The notes under the pieces are model-generated. The model did not search any database. It was not told where the DNA came from and saw only the letters and a list, made by a program, of their open reading frames with translations. A stretch of DNA of 64,000 bases from Adineta ricciae (Eukaryota; Rotifera; Eurotatoria; Adinetida; Adinetidae): assembly GCA_905250025.1 (NCBI GenBank), contig CAJNOJ010000138.1, positions 1 to 64,000 on the forward strand, read 5' to 3'. Positions within the stretch are counted from its first letter, which is position 1. Every line of letters starts with the position of its first letter. Position numbers and translations under genes: made by a program. Shown here piece after piece: positions 46,879 to 59,500 of this stretch.

Positions 46879-48536
46879 TCAAGTATGTTCGTTAATGATC
46901 GTTAGAGATGATTTGCCTTTTTTCTCAACATCGGCAAAAGTCACTAGACGTATGCTTGATCTATTCGTTCGATACGGCTCTACAACACTAGTCTCTTCAT
47001 CAATATCATTCAATTGCTGTCGTTCGAGTTTATTCGATACAACTGTGGATAATTCCGCCCGGGAGCAAACTGTTGGTGCGGTTTTGGCAAATGATGTTGC
47101 TACCGTTGACGGTAATGATGGCGACGATGAAGATGTGACCCGGCAACAACAAGGATAAAGCGCATAGAATTCTCGACGGAAACTACGGTTGACATAATTA
47201 TAAATAACAGGGTTAATCCAGGCCGGTAATGACGATATTAAATAGGCACAAATGAGATAAGAGTAGATAGTAACCAAATCTTCGCTTTTACCACTGCTTA
47301 GTTGATCTACGTAAATTTGCACGATGGTTAATGGTAGCCATGAGATGGTAAAAACAGCAGCTACACAAATGAGCAATTTCTTGCTTCGATGAAAGCGTCG
47401 TTCACTATGTGACTGACTTTTGACAGTTGGCATGAGTATGGTGCCGGCATTCGATGACGACCGAGAAGTTTGATCGTCTACAACAACCGAATCCTGATAG
47501 CTATCACGAGTTTGTGACTTGTTGCGAAAGCGCGATAATAGATGGATCGATTTGTGACTAGTGGTCACAATTGTCACAGGTAATTCATCACCACTAAATG
47601 ACTCGTGTTCGGTCGGTTCATCGGTTTGTTCCTTGTGAGAATATTTTTTTCGTCGGATACTACCCGAGGGATTCGTCGTTCTGCTCACGCTACTCGTCGG
47701 ACGATATGTCTGATACACACGCATCTGTTTCATTCGTCGTTTCAGAAATCGACTAATTGAATAACAACTAATCGAGACGAACAAGAAGGGAACCAAATAT
47801 TGAACAGTGATAACTAAGTAGGAAAATATGCGCGTACCTAAATTAGGTATCAATACGCAAAAGTAAACTGTTATCGAACGGCATAATGGTTTATGGGTGA
47901 ACGTTTCTGATGAATTCGTTGATGTGGTAGGGTACTGTGACGCCGGCATTAGAACAATGTCTATACTACGAGAGATAAAGTCTGGCAAAGCAATTAAAAT
48001 CGATACCGTCCATAGCAGAATCAGTATGATAATGGTACAGCGTCGATCGAACTTCCTCTTGTTAACAATGAATAACCAACGTTCGACAGCGATGACAGCG
48101 ACGGTAAATGTCGATATCAGCGCTGTTAATGTTGGAGTCGAATGAACGAATTTACAAAGAAATCCACCAGAGATCCAATGTTCGAATACAGCAGATGATA
48201 ATGTCATTGGAATTGATACACAAAGAACGATTAGATCATTTATACCTGCAGAAGAACAGCATTTCTCTTCAAAACTACTTTGTTCATTCACAGATTTAAC
48301 TTACAAAGATTCATCAAGAATGTATTGGTAATTGAGCGCAGTTTCTTCTGTTGAAAGAATATCAAACACACACTAACATTTCCGAAGACGCCGAAACAGA
48401 ACGGCACAGAATAAATGGCCCATATCAATAGGGTGATACCTGGCGAAAATCGTAATTTCACTGGAGCAAACAATTGACTTGAATCATTATCGTTCAAACA
48501 TTCCAATTCGGTGTTGTTCGTCCAGTTCGAAGTCAT
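46879..48536 (-). CDS. Family A (rhodopsin-type) peptide GPCR
   Basis: Seven-helix plasma-membrane receptor. Exons 48536-48305 and 48245-46879, with a 59-nt intron splitting MNLC/INDL in TM2, give 532 aa. The short N-terminus has NWTNN glycosylation sites. TM1 contains GVFGNVSVCLIFF (G-N), TM2 MNLCINDLIVLCVSIP, TM3 STFTVAVIAVERWLFIV (E-R-W in place of DRY), TM6 VAAVFTISWLPLTIVQIY (F-x3-WLP) and TM7 PAWINPVIYNYVNRSFR (NPxxY). The extracellular Cys in FLCKFVHS pairs with that in PLCRSITVYFC. The third intracellular loop is long and Arg/Ser-rich. A CCCR cluster after TM7 is a likely palmitoylation site. Helix features suit neuropeptide receptors (NPY, tachykinin or similar branches). The ligand cannot be named. 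Confidence 0.88.
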
Positions 48537-51500
48537 TGCTCGATGTAAATAAAAACAAAATCTGAAAGAAAGCGATACCACAGACTTCGGTATTTATATA
48601 AATCTTATCTCATTATATCGAAACGAGATAGGGCTGAATAAATTAGCTTAGTTAATTCCTTACGTAAATATGAAGCACTCGCACACACAATGTCGATGAA
48701 ATCTGTTCATTTAAATTTGATTCTTATCTAAAAATAACCCAGAAAAAACTCAAGAGCAAAAAAAACACACGTCACTCTTTTCAGTTTGGAAAAAAAACCT
48801 TCAATAAATCTTGTTCCTAGCTCTACTCGACTTCTATCATTGATAATAAATACTACCAGCAAAAAATTATGCTTCAAACTGGACATCTCTATAATTATCG
48901 TTGCAGGAAAACAGAAGTAGTTCGAGAAAACTAATGTGAAATTATTAGCTGTCAAGGAATGAAAATGAACACTAATGACAACTGACATTTCTAAACACAC
49001 GTTCTTGTTCGATTAGATACTGACGATCTGTCATCAACTATGACTTGTTTTTCTAACTTAAATTCGATTGCGGTTCAAATCTCGTGGAGGAAACAGAGTA
49101 AGAGGAAACAGCGACCAAGATGATAAATGACGAGCATCTTGCAGCTGTATGTGTACTAATAAGCCAGAACGTCTAAACTAGTCGAAAAATGGCTTCATAT
49201 TCTGTAGAGATCCTTCATGATTTAGTAGGAATAACAAGAAGCCTAGTTAATTATTTATTTCATCATCTGGTTTTATTAACTTATCGCACCAAATGTTCAT
49301 CTATTTCATCGCTTTCCATAATTCAAATTCTAGAAACGAGCCTAACGTCGCCAGACGGGTTCAAATGTTCTATTTGCGACATATGCAAACTCTAAATTCT
49401 TTCTTTTTTGTCGTTACTAAGTCTGGTAGGAACATGATTATCGTGTGATTTTGTCGACTTTTACAATGACTATTCATTATTTATGCTCGGACGCGGGATA
49501 CAATCTATTGAATGTTTTGTATTCTCCTTTCTCAAAAGATACAATATTATTTACTCGTGAAGTTCTACCAGCGACTTCTTTCTTCGACGAGAGGAATGAA
49601 AGTAAAGGAAATTTGCCTGACGATCATCACCATCACGAAATTATGCGATGCTTGATTAGAATACAAACGTTCGAATACCACGATGCATTGGAAGATGTCA
49701 ATCGACAGATCATTATTAGGATAAACCAAATTAACACATCTGAAATGTATTTTTCTCCAAAGACTTCCAGCTTTTCACCAAATCAATTAATAATTCTCGG
49801 TTCGACAAGACTGCTGATGAAGATGTTCATACATTAGGCATTCTAAACACAAATCTATCAAGAGAATATCTCTGAAAAAAGAAAGGAACGTTCTTTGGTG
49901 TCAGACGAGCATATGAAGTATATGCATATATACATCTAACGCTAATGCTTTTTCGACAATGATGAATTGTTATTTCGAAAATATATGTTCGAGGGATAGA
50001 GAGAATAATGAGATGTTCTATTCTCATTTAGTAACGAAAGTTCGAGCGTGCTAAATACATTTTGACTAAAGCAAAAAAAACTGCAAGACTGCTTCCCGGT
50101 TCGCAAGCCCGGAGAATAAGGAGAGAAAATTCTGCTATTTCTTTTTCTTCTGCTCCTTAATCATCAGACGCTGCGATAATCAATCATAATATATTTGATA
50201 TGAGAAAAACAATTGCATTTGTGAAGATCTACATGCACAATAAATGGCAAGACAAACGTGTCTACCGTTTTCTTCCTCTCGTCCATTGTGTCTATGTAAT
50301 TTAACCTTTTTCTTCCTCAGACTTTCAAGGAAATAGAAATACTTAATAAATAATTTGGTTTCTTAGCGGAAGAAACAGCGAACAAAAATAATAACATATG
50401 TACAATATATTCGATTCCATTTGTAAGTCATGAGCCCTAAGAGAAAATAAAGAGGAGCTGTTTTCTTCATTATACGTACGATAACATTCTCGAATGTTTG
50501 CTTTCAACTCCAGACAGATTATACAAAACCTTTTCATACAAATTAGTTTTCTTTAAAAAGAAGCATAATCGTTTGGCTTACCGAAAATATTTACTCTGCC
50601 TATTATCCATCATTAATAATAGGACATAAACAACGCCATCATGCTTAATACATCAGTTAACCGATGTTATCTGATCATAGAGGTAATATTATTCAAGATA
50701 ACAAACATACTTACCATTCTTTCGTACACAGATACGACAATTATCCATGAGAATGCACAAGTCTAGCAAAATCGGTTTTCTCTCTATGAGTAAAGAAGGA
50801 AGATTTTTAAATTAATAAATAATTATGAATCTTCGAGATAAGTACACTAGTACTTAAACATGCCGTCGAGTGTGAAACAAATAGAAAAATCTTCTAATTA
50901 TTTTCTCGACTTAATGAAATAGTAGATGAAGAAATCTCTGCTTACTTGATCACGACTTGTAGTTTAGTGCATTTCTAAGCAACAAACCGAGCCGACGCCT
51001 TCATATATAACATGAAGAATGAATGTTTTAACTAATCAGTTGTAAGATTACACTTCCGAAGAGACGATAGGAAGAAATATTAAAGTTCTTTTGTTGTTCT
51101 CTATGCTTAAAACTGCTTTACCTTTTGATATCTTATTGATTCTGAATAGAAGACGTATCTTAAGTGTGTATTTATATGTGCATCTCATTATTTAATTAAT
51201 AATCAAAAGGACCAAAATAGAAATCCAATTTTGACTAAACGCAACCTATCGACTTGATTTCTTAGTCTAATGAAAATCGTGACTAAGTGTTATTTATCCG
51301 AAGAAAATACTCTCAAGCTGTTATCAAAGTATTATACTCTCCGCATTCATTCGGGATCTATTCGGAATATTTATTGTCGAGGACATATTGACATCAGATA
51401 AAATAAGACGGGTATGTCGCAATGAAATGTTAGATACAAAAAATAAAAGAAAAGAATTAGATATGCAAGAGAAATAACGCGTTAATACACATGGAATCGG

Positions 51501-52368
51501 TTCAGAAATGTAGGAAACTAGAAAAAGAAAATGCTAACGATGGTTCGAAGAGAAAAAGAATATACTCCGTAGTGATTAGCAAATTCATAGTACTCTAATT
51601 ACGATCTGTGGGTGTGTTGTTGTGGATTTTGTTCTGGTAAAGGTGATTTCATCTAGCGAATATAGTTCTGTTTTTGAACTTAAATAATTCACAACGGACT
51701 CATTTGGAACATCAATAACCGAACTGATTCAACTTCTCGAAAGAGAAAAAGGGCAAATTTCTTTTCGGACAGAAATCAAATAGAATCTAGTCGAGCTTGA
51801 TGTTAACATATCTAGACAATGCAGAACACACTTCCGATTTGATTTCCAAATGTCAACTTTACTGAACGCTGATTCTATACACTTCATTCAGCTGAAATCA
51901 TCACTGGCGGCTGGGTATATAACCTATATTAGTTTTGTTCAATTCGAAGACTAATGAACATTCTATATTCCGTTCATTTTTCATCATCATCATCTATCCA
52001 GCAGGTACGATTTTTCCGCCTCGGAAAACCACCAGTATCTCCGTTTCTTACCAATAATCGTGGAAATGGACTGAATTCTCTGTAATTTTAAATTAATATC
52101 TACATGTCGAACATTCACTACACAGACAATCGAATGAACTGATTATTAATCACAGAAAAGTCTAATAGTAGTCGTCATTTTGTGCTCCTGTGAAATCCAC
52201 TGATATTGTCAATCAGTATTAACATGCAATGGTAAATATAGACTCGTTTCAGAGTACATCCAGGTGAACGGAGGAAGTTATTTTAAAGACTATCTGAAAG
52301 TATGTATTTTTGGTTCAATTATATCCAGATGAACTAAAAAAGACATTTTTTTCTGTGTGTAGATAATT
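48537..52368. other. 3.8-kb gene-free region
   Basis: The longest stretch without a supportable gene. It is AT-rich, with short frames on both strands, the best being plus 49445-49837 (130 codons, no domain, non-ATG start). A short inverted CCGG-bearing sequence lies near 50095. I see no transposon ends, tRNA or rRNA. It may hold the GPCR promoter and distal regulation, or a single-copy relic. Confidence 0.45.
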
Positions 52369-53301
52369 TTATTCATTCATTTGCGCCGAAATATGGTAGA
52401 GCAACAGAGCACATGCAACAGATGCATTCAATGATGAAATTTCACTTCTCTTATTCGCTTGAATGCATACATTGTAATGACATTGCTCCACGATTTCATC
52501 AGGAATACCTTCATGCTCATTACCGATTAAGATTAGAATTCGTTGGAGGCGTTTTTCGGCTAAACGAGCTCTGATTTGATCTAAACGTAAAGTTCGTAAT
52601 GAAATGGTTCCTTTGTGTGTTCCGCAAACAAATGCAATATTGTGTTGTTCTTGCAATTGCTTTAAATATGTAGGCAAGTCATGGCAAGCATAGACTGACA
52701 TCAATTCCATTGCGCCTGAACTAGCTTTGCTTGCAACTGGCGATGGTTGACATGTGCCACGAGTCAAAAGAATTCGATCGACGCCAAAGAAATGTGCCGT
52801 ACGAAGAATGGCACCTAGATTCATTGGATCGTGAATTTTAACCAGACATAAGTCGAGAAATACTCGATTTGGATCGGTTTTCATTTCTGCTTGATCGATA
52901 TTTTCTACTGGTAAAGGTGAACAGTCAAGACAAACACCTTGATGCGGTCGATCGAACGCCAAACGATCCAGTGTCAATGTGTCGGTATATTGAATTGGTA
53001 GAGACAATTGCTCAGCTAGATGTTGAATATTTTCGATAATCGGACGATTTTCTTGTGAAGTTTTACTAAGGAATAATCGATAGAATTCACGACGTTTTGT
53101 TTTTAGTGCTAGTTCAATTGGATATAAACCGAAGAGACATTGTCCACGTAGTGAGAGCTTTAACAAGGATTGATCAGTGGAATGAACGGGTTCGTTTGTG
53201 GAAGCTTTTTTCAAACGTTCGCTCATTGGTTTAGTAAAATCAAGTTCGGGCAAACGTGTCTTCTTATGAAAATAACGAACAAAACAACTGCGAAAATACA
53301 T
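52369..53301 (-). CDS. MRM1: Mitochondrial 16S rRNA 2'-O-methyltransferase (SpoU/TrmH family)
   Basis: Methylates a ribose in the mitochondrial large rRNA. The ATG at 53301 gives MYFRSCFVRYFHKKTRLPEL, a basic presequence. Residues about 50-130 form the substrate-binding domain (QCLFGLYPIELALKTKRREF; DRPHQGVCLDC). The SPOUT domain has all three motifs: KIHDPMNLGAILRTAHFFGV (motif 1, with the catalytic-type N and R), LILIGNEHEGI (motif 2) and ISSLNASVACALLLY (motif 3), which builds the trefoil-knot SAM site. 310 aa, intronless, near the usual size. It lies 233 nt downstream of MAP3K4 on the same strand. Confidence 0.93.
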   Translation of the reverse strand: MYFRSCFVRYFHKKTRLPELDFTKPMSERLKKASTNEPVHSTDQSLLKLSLRGQCLFGLYPIELALKTKRREFYRLFLSKTSQENRPIIENIQHLAEQLSLPIQYTDTLTLDRLAFDRPHQGVCLDCSPLPVENIDQAEMKTDPNRVFLDLCLVKIHDPMNLGAILRTAHFFGVDRILLTRGTCQPSPVASKASSGAMELMSVYACHDLPTYLKQLQEQHNIAFVCGTHKGTISLRTLRLDQIRARLAEKRLQRILILIGNEHEGIPDEIVEQCHYNVCIQANKRSEISSLNASVACALLLYHISAQMNE

Positions 53302-53534
53302 CTAGAGAAAGGTTTTGCTTGTTTTGTCTTTTTTTCAGTCGTCACATTCGGTATCTAGCTAAATCGATTTTATTTGACTTTTTTTATTAAGAAAAAGTGA
53401 AATAACAATAAATAAATCTCTAATCTTCATTATAAAACAGAAAAACAAATGTAAAAAGTTGGTTGTGATTGCAGATTTAAATACATATCGTTTGTAACAG
53501 AGAAAGTTCATATGTACATCGACCAGTTTTACTG

Positions 53535-56500
53535 TTAAGAATCTAGACAAGGAGAAGAATGAAATTAGAATCATAGAAACTCAAGACAGTGCCGATTCTA
53601 CCTGTTCGAACTCGAGGATATGGATGATCAAGTAACGCTTTAGCTAAGGGCCGTTCATTTAGATCAGGTATCAAACATAATCCAATGAAATCGTATGCCT
53701 CATGATGTTCTTTGAGTTCATCAGGGATCGGTGGACCTTTTTTAGCTAGCAATTGATTTTGAATGTAAAGGCGTTCCTCTTGTGGACGAACAACGTTAGC
53801 CCAAGGATGCTAAAATTCAGTCAAATAAATCAATTCAGCTACAAAGTATTCCGCATTTACTTTGCCAGTAAGCATTTCGATTACCGTACAACCAAGTGCC
53901 CAGATATCAGACTGATAGACATATTCCGGTTCGGGTGGTTTGAAATCTACGAGATATTAACGAGAGAAGTTGTCGTCATCATCAATAATATGAAGAAATC
54001 TTACACAGTGTTCCGAATTGTGTACTCCGAGAATCACTTACATTTCCCGATGGTGATTCTAATTCTAATCGATGAGATAAATTGAAATCCTAATGATAGA
54101 CAAATGAGAATCGAATGCTTTCTCTTCATGTATAAAACTTACGCCCAATTTAACAATGTAATGTCCGTTTTCATTCGCAATAAATATATTATCACCTTTA
54201 ACATCACAATGCACGATACAATGTTCATGCAGAGCAAGTAATGCTTGTAAAAGTTGTTTAACAAAGCCTCGGACAAGTTCATAAACGTTCAAAGAAGGTG
54301 CTACATGAATATTGTCGGTGTTGATTTCATCATCTTGATCACTTGAATCTGTCCAGAGACCACTGATCGATTTTCGGCTGTGAGCACGATGTTGAAATGC
54401 TCGAATATCATTTAAAAACTCATTCACTGTCGATAGACAATATTCCATACAGATATAGATCGTTCTCTAAAACAACATTATCATCAACATCTCTCTGATT
54501 ATGCAAGAAGAACATCTTTCACTTTACCTTATATTTTTCTATACCGAAGTATCGAACAATATTTGGATGATTTATCGACATAATCATGTCGATTTCTTCA
54601 GCTATGCGTCGCAATTTCTCGGGATATGTGCTTGGTAATGAACGCGAAGCGATCGATGATAGTTGAATTTCTTTCATACAAACAATGGAGCCATTTGAAC
54701 TATTGATTGCACGAAATGCTACACCTGCACCACCTTGTCCAATTCGCGTACCACGCCGCCACGGAAAAGCAATATTACGAGTTTTCAAGGATATACCTGG
54801 ATCTAATGTCGAACTCGATGTTGCAGTATTGTTACTATTACTATTGAAAATTTGACCGATCTGCTTTCGTTCGCGAAGTTTTTGTTCGAGTTCGTTCTCG
54901 CGAGCTTTAATACTATTCTGAATGCGTTCCAGAGGAGTTATAGAAATAAACGGTAAGAGTTCATTGGTACCACCACCACTATCAAAACGTCGATGTCCAC
55001 CTAAACGCAAAAACGAATCATTCCTCACAAACAGTCAAAGATCTTCTACGAACTCGCACTCGATCGATTGCGTGGACGACCTGACATCGTCGGTGTTGAT
55101 GAAACACTGTTTGAACGTGCTAAGAAATAGAAATGTTCCAGAAAGAAATCAAAAGCTAAAGATAGTTCGAAATCAGCGAGAGCCCAATAAAAAGAAACAC
55201 TCGTAATCACAACTGACATATATCAAAGTTCAGATCGACTTATAGAAAGATGAATATGCTATGATTTTCATCGAAAACTTGACATTTATGTTAAAAAATA
55301 AATCAGATTAGCCGAAAGCTATTATTCTCACCAAAACTGAAACTTCGATCGAAATAGTCGTTAAAAAAGCCGACATCTGTTCACGTAAAGAAAATACCGA
55401 ATTGATCTTTAGTTTTCTCATGTCGACAATCTCGAAAACCAACTCAAATTTACCTTTAATGACTGGTGAATCGTGGTTATTCAACGTACTTCCACGTAGA
55501 GCCTTCAACGCTACGGGCATTTCCGTCATTAAATTCGAATATTCATACTCGGTTAACAATTGTAAGTGTGGTGGTTTGGCGAGAAATCCCAAAAATACCA
55601 TTCCGGGTGAAAACCATCTGGGTCTATGTGATAAATTCAATGAAAACTTTCATTTCTTCACTCGTTTTTCATACCTCAAAACTTTGTACTTTGCTGTTCG
55701 TGCTTGTTGAATAGATGCATATTTGAACTTCTTTGTTACACATTTACACCATTCACAGAAGAATTCGTTCATAGTGCTCACAAATTTCTTTAAGATTTTA
55801 TCATCATTGACCGATATTGGTGGTAACAGTTCGTACAGAAGGCGAAACAACTCAAAGCCCGAATTGTAAACGTAGAGAACCAGATCGAGTAATTTCGATT
55901 CGATGGTACGCAGTTGTCGTTCATCAAATTTGACGATGTCCATGAGAAAGATTTTGATTGAATCCTGATCCCAAATTGTGTTCAATGTTCGTACGAGTTC
56001 TGTCAATTGGTTGCTTAATCGATCGATCTGTTCCTGAAAACGAAAATCTTTTCAATATGTGAATTGGAAACGGAATGCGAATACGAACAGGTAATTGATC
56101 AAATGTCAAACGAATATCTTCATCTCGTGCTAATTTCTTAACCAACTGAATATTGTTATTCGTTGATCCCGTATGATATTGAAATAGATCCGTTGCTTGT
56201 TTCCAATGATCGGATCGTGTCACGACCAAATGCAAACATGGCAGTTCAGTTGAATTCAATGCTAACTGTGTACTTTCACTTGCGCGAATGAATATAACAT
56301 TACCGGTCCAGGAGATGTTTTGTAAATGTTGATTTCGTTTCGGTACGAAGATCATAAATGCCGGATTCGGGTTCGAATTTGATGCTTTCATCTCATCTGT
56401 TGAAAATTGTTGACTGCAGATAATATTGAGGAGTTTCTCCACTTGATTCTTATCGTTTGATAACCAGGGAGGAACGAATAGATAGAAACTATCGAAGTCA

Positions 56501-59500
56501 TTGGAATTCTAGAAGAAGAAAAGCAATTGACAGAGGCATTTTGATAAAAATAAAGTGCTAAAATTGTACATACGCTAGAATCTAAATGAAGTTTGACTTG
56601 TGAATAATCGTTTCTCTTCAGATCATGCCAGAGATCAACATAATTATAGCATTTGAATTCTGCTGCGATTGAGAAATCCTTGAACGAAGAATGACACTCA
56701 ATGCAAACAATCCTAGTGAATAGTATCAACTTACATTGATCAGAGTTTTAGCTAATGAGCATATGCGTATGGTTCGTTGTTTTATTTTATCAAAACTTCG
56801 ACGAAATTCTCTTGTACTAAATATGATTTCACATCTAAATCACGAAAAGAATCGCATTCGACAATCCTATTCGATTTGAATAGCGTTACTTTTTCTGCTC
56901 AGAAAGCGATGCTGATGCATCACAGATGGACAATTCGCTTAAAGAAAAATCCGGTGGGACACTCGTTGATGAATGAAAATACGGTGGTTTTGTCGATTCT
57001 GACATGACGCTAAAATGATAGATACTATGAACCATCGATGTTTGTTCTGGTGGACTTACTCCGCGGAATAAATTCCATCACTTGCACTTGATGCGTTTGT
57101 TGTATCAGCTGCAAATACTTGGTAATAATTTTCTGTTGTTTCATTCAATTCTTCTTTTAATTGTGCTAAGATTCCTCGGACCAGATCACTAAAAACAAAA
57201 AAGAGAACTAAATGCGCTATTGGCAAACTTGTGATGCCGTACTTAAATTGAGAACCAAGAGCATGAATAAGCTCTCGATTGCCTAAGGTTAATGTTAAAT
57301 CTCGTGCAAAATAATATTCTTTGATCAGTTCAGATGTCTCCTCATCAACGTAATAGTACAATTCCCGATCTGTTTCGTTGATTGCTATCGGATTAGTATC
57401 ATCATGAATATCATACGTTCGATTGATAGAAACAGTACTTAAAAATTGTTTGTAATGCTATAACAAAAAGAAGAAAATAAGTAAACCTGAGAATCATTGA
57501 AATAAAGTCTTAACCATGTATAGATTCACAATTTTCTCGTCAAAATCTGCTAATTCATCAGCTATCTGACGATTAGAAATAAATTGTTCCATCATACGAA
57601 CGCTATACAAACGAGTAGCCAATGCATCCCTAAACAAATTCATTTTCTGCAATGCATTATCAATGTGATGTGCCCATCATGTTTACCTTAGTACCAATTT
57701 CGCTTCTCGAACAAGCTGAAATACGAAGAACAACTTTATTACAGATCAAACAATTTCTTTTGTTTACTTGTTGACGACAAAGTGCATCTATTTCAATGAT
57801 ATCATTATTCATATATGGTTTCATGTAAAGACTCAGACATTCATTCATAACATCGAGTAGAACGTTGACAATGAAGAAATACAATGGTAATAGTGACGGT
57901 AAACCTAATTGTTCATGTATTTCCAGCCAATTATGCTTTAATATATCTTCAGTGTGTGAACAAATTGTTTTTATAGTTGAACACGATTCTAAAACACGAT
58001 GTAACCATTTCTCAATCGTTAATTCGCCAATGTTTAAGTTCGCTGTCGTATCGTCTTTCACTGGGTTGTCTGTGTCGACTAGTTTATCATCAATATCATC
58101 ATTATTTGTATTAGCTGTGGAACTCGCTTGATTCTTATCGGTTGATTGAAAATCACATAGAGATAAACCGGCAAGAACTTGTTCGACTTTGATATCACGT
58201 CGGTTACTTGTTTGTAATAGTGCTAAACGGGTTTTAACTAATACAGGTGCCACGCGTTCAATTAGTGTACGAGCTAAACCATCATATTTTACTTGGTACG
58301 AGCGTTTGTCCATGTAATAAACAAAATTTCTACAAAAAATATTCATATGTTCGTTTTATTTGTCGAGATTCGTTCGTGTTTACCGATAGCATTTGGTTCG
58401 ATCGATTTTCTGTGGAGTCGGATTCGTATTCGTCTGTTGTGAATCGTCCGATACTAATGAAAACAAGAGATAGTTTGTGAACTCTGATTTTCTCTCTCAT
58501 TGAAATTACTTTTAAGACTTGAAAATTGATCGTACGCATCGTCTGGCCAAATATTCTTTGAACAAAGATCAAACTAAACGTTGCACAAGAATTCCTTCAT
58601 TTGAACCTACTTTTGGCATCGCATCAATTTCATCTCCGCTCTCGGTCTTTCCAATTCCACTTTCCATCTGTTCAGATTCATTATCTATGTCACTTTCTTC
58701 AGTTGTTTTTACATCTGCCTCGTCATCAGTACTGTCGTCTTCACTTGTCGTATAGTAATCGCTTTCATCGGCTCTCTTCGCCTTTCGTTCACGTTCGGTT
58801 GCCAACGAACGAAAGTGTAGCTTTGGCCAATCGTCACAATCATCACAACGTAATAAACCACTTAGTTTCTTCACTGATATCGTTAATTCATAATAAAGAT
58901 TGTACCAGACAAACATCGCATCAAGTCGACTGTGAAAAACCGAAAGTAAATCATTCGTATGGCCACTGTCAACATGTTTTAAACAGTAGAGAATGTACTG
59001 TTTATCAGCAATATCGTATAGTTTTTGTGTTAAATCCTTTTCTGTTTGTTCACAATCAAGAATATATTCATCGGTTAGGGTACGGAAGAAACGTAGTGGA
59101 TGCTCTTTGAGTGACTCCACATTATTGTTGAATTCTGTTAGTTTCGAATTAGATAGAGAAGAATTTAGCAGGGTATCATCAATTGTCGAAAGATCATCTT
59201 TAGTTTCATTTGATAAACGAACAGGTTTAGATAAATCTCGAATACTTTGAATTAAGAAATGATAATGATGTGAGCGATTGAGATTATACGTCGTTATCGA
59301 ATCAATAAACGCTTTTGTTTCAACTCGCGAACAACGTTGATTCATTGGATTTCTTAACGATAATTCACTTAAACGTGTGTAAAGATAATCGCGAATACAC
59401 GAATTTTGCGAAGGATATTGTATGCTTGCATTGCACGAATGTTTTAGAAGTAAATCATTAATCATTGCTAAATGTTCTTCAAGAATGGCTTTGATGTCAC

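Noticed and set aside
49070..49095. GGTTCAAAT resembling a tRNA B box
   Set aside because: Flanking bases do not pair as a T-stem and no A box lies at the right distance.
49445..49837. 130-codon frame in the gene-free region
   Set aside because: No ATG at the reported start, no recognisable domain, AT-driven composition.
50085..50120. tRNA-like TTCG-containing arm (CCGG…CCGG)
   Set aside because: No acceptor stem, D-arm or anticodon arm can be placed around it.
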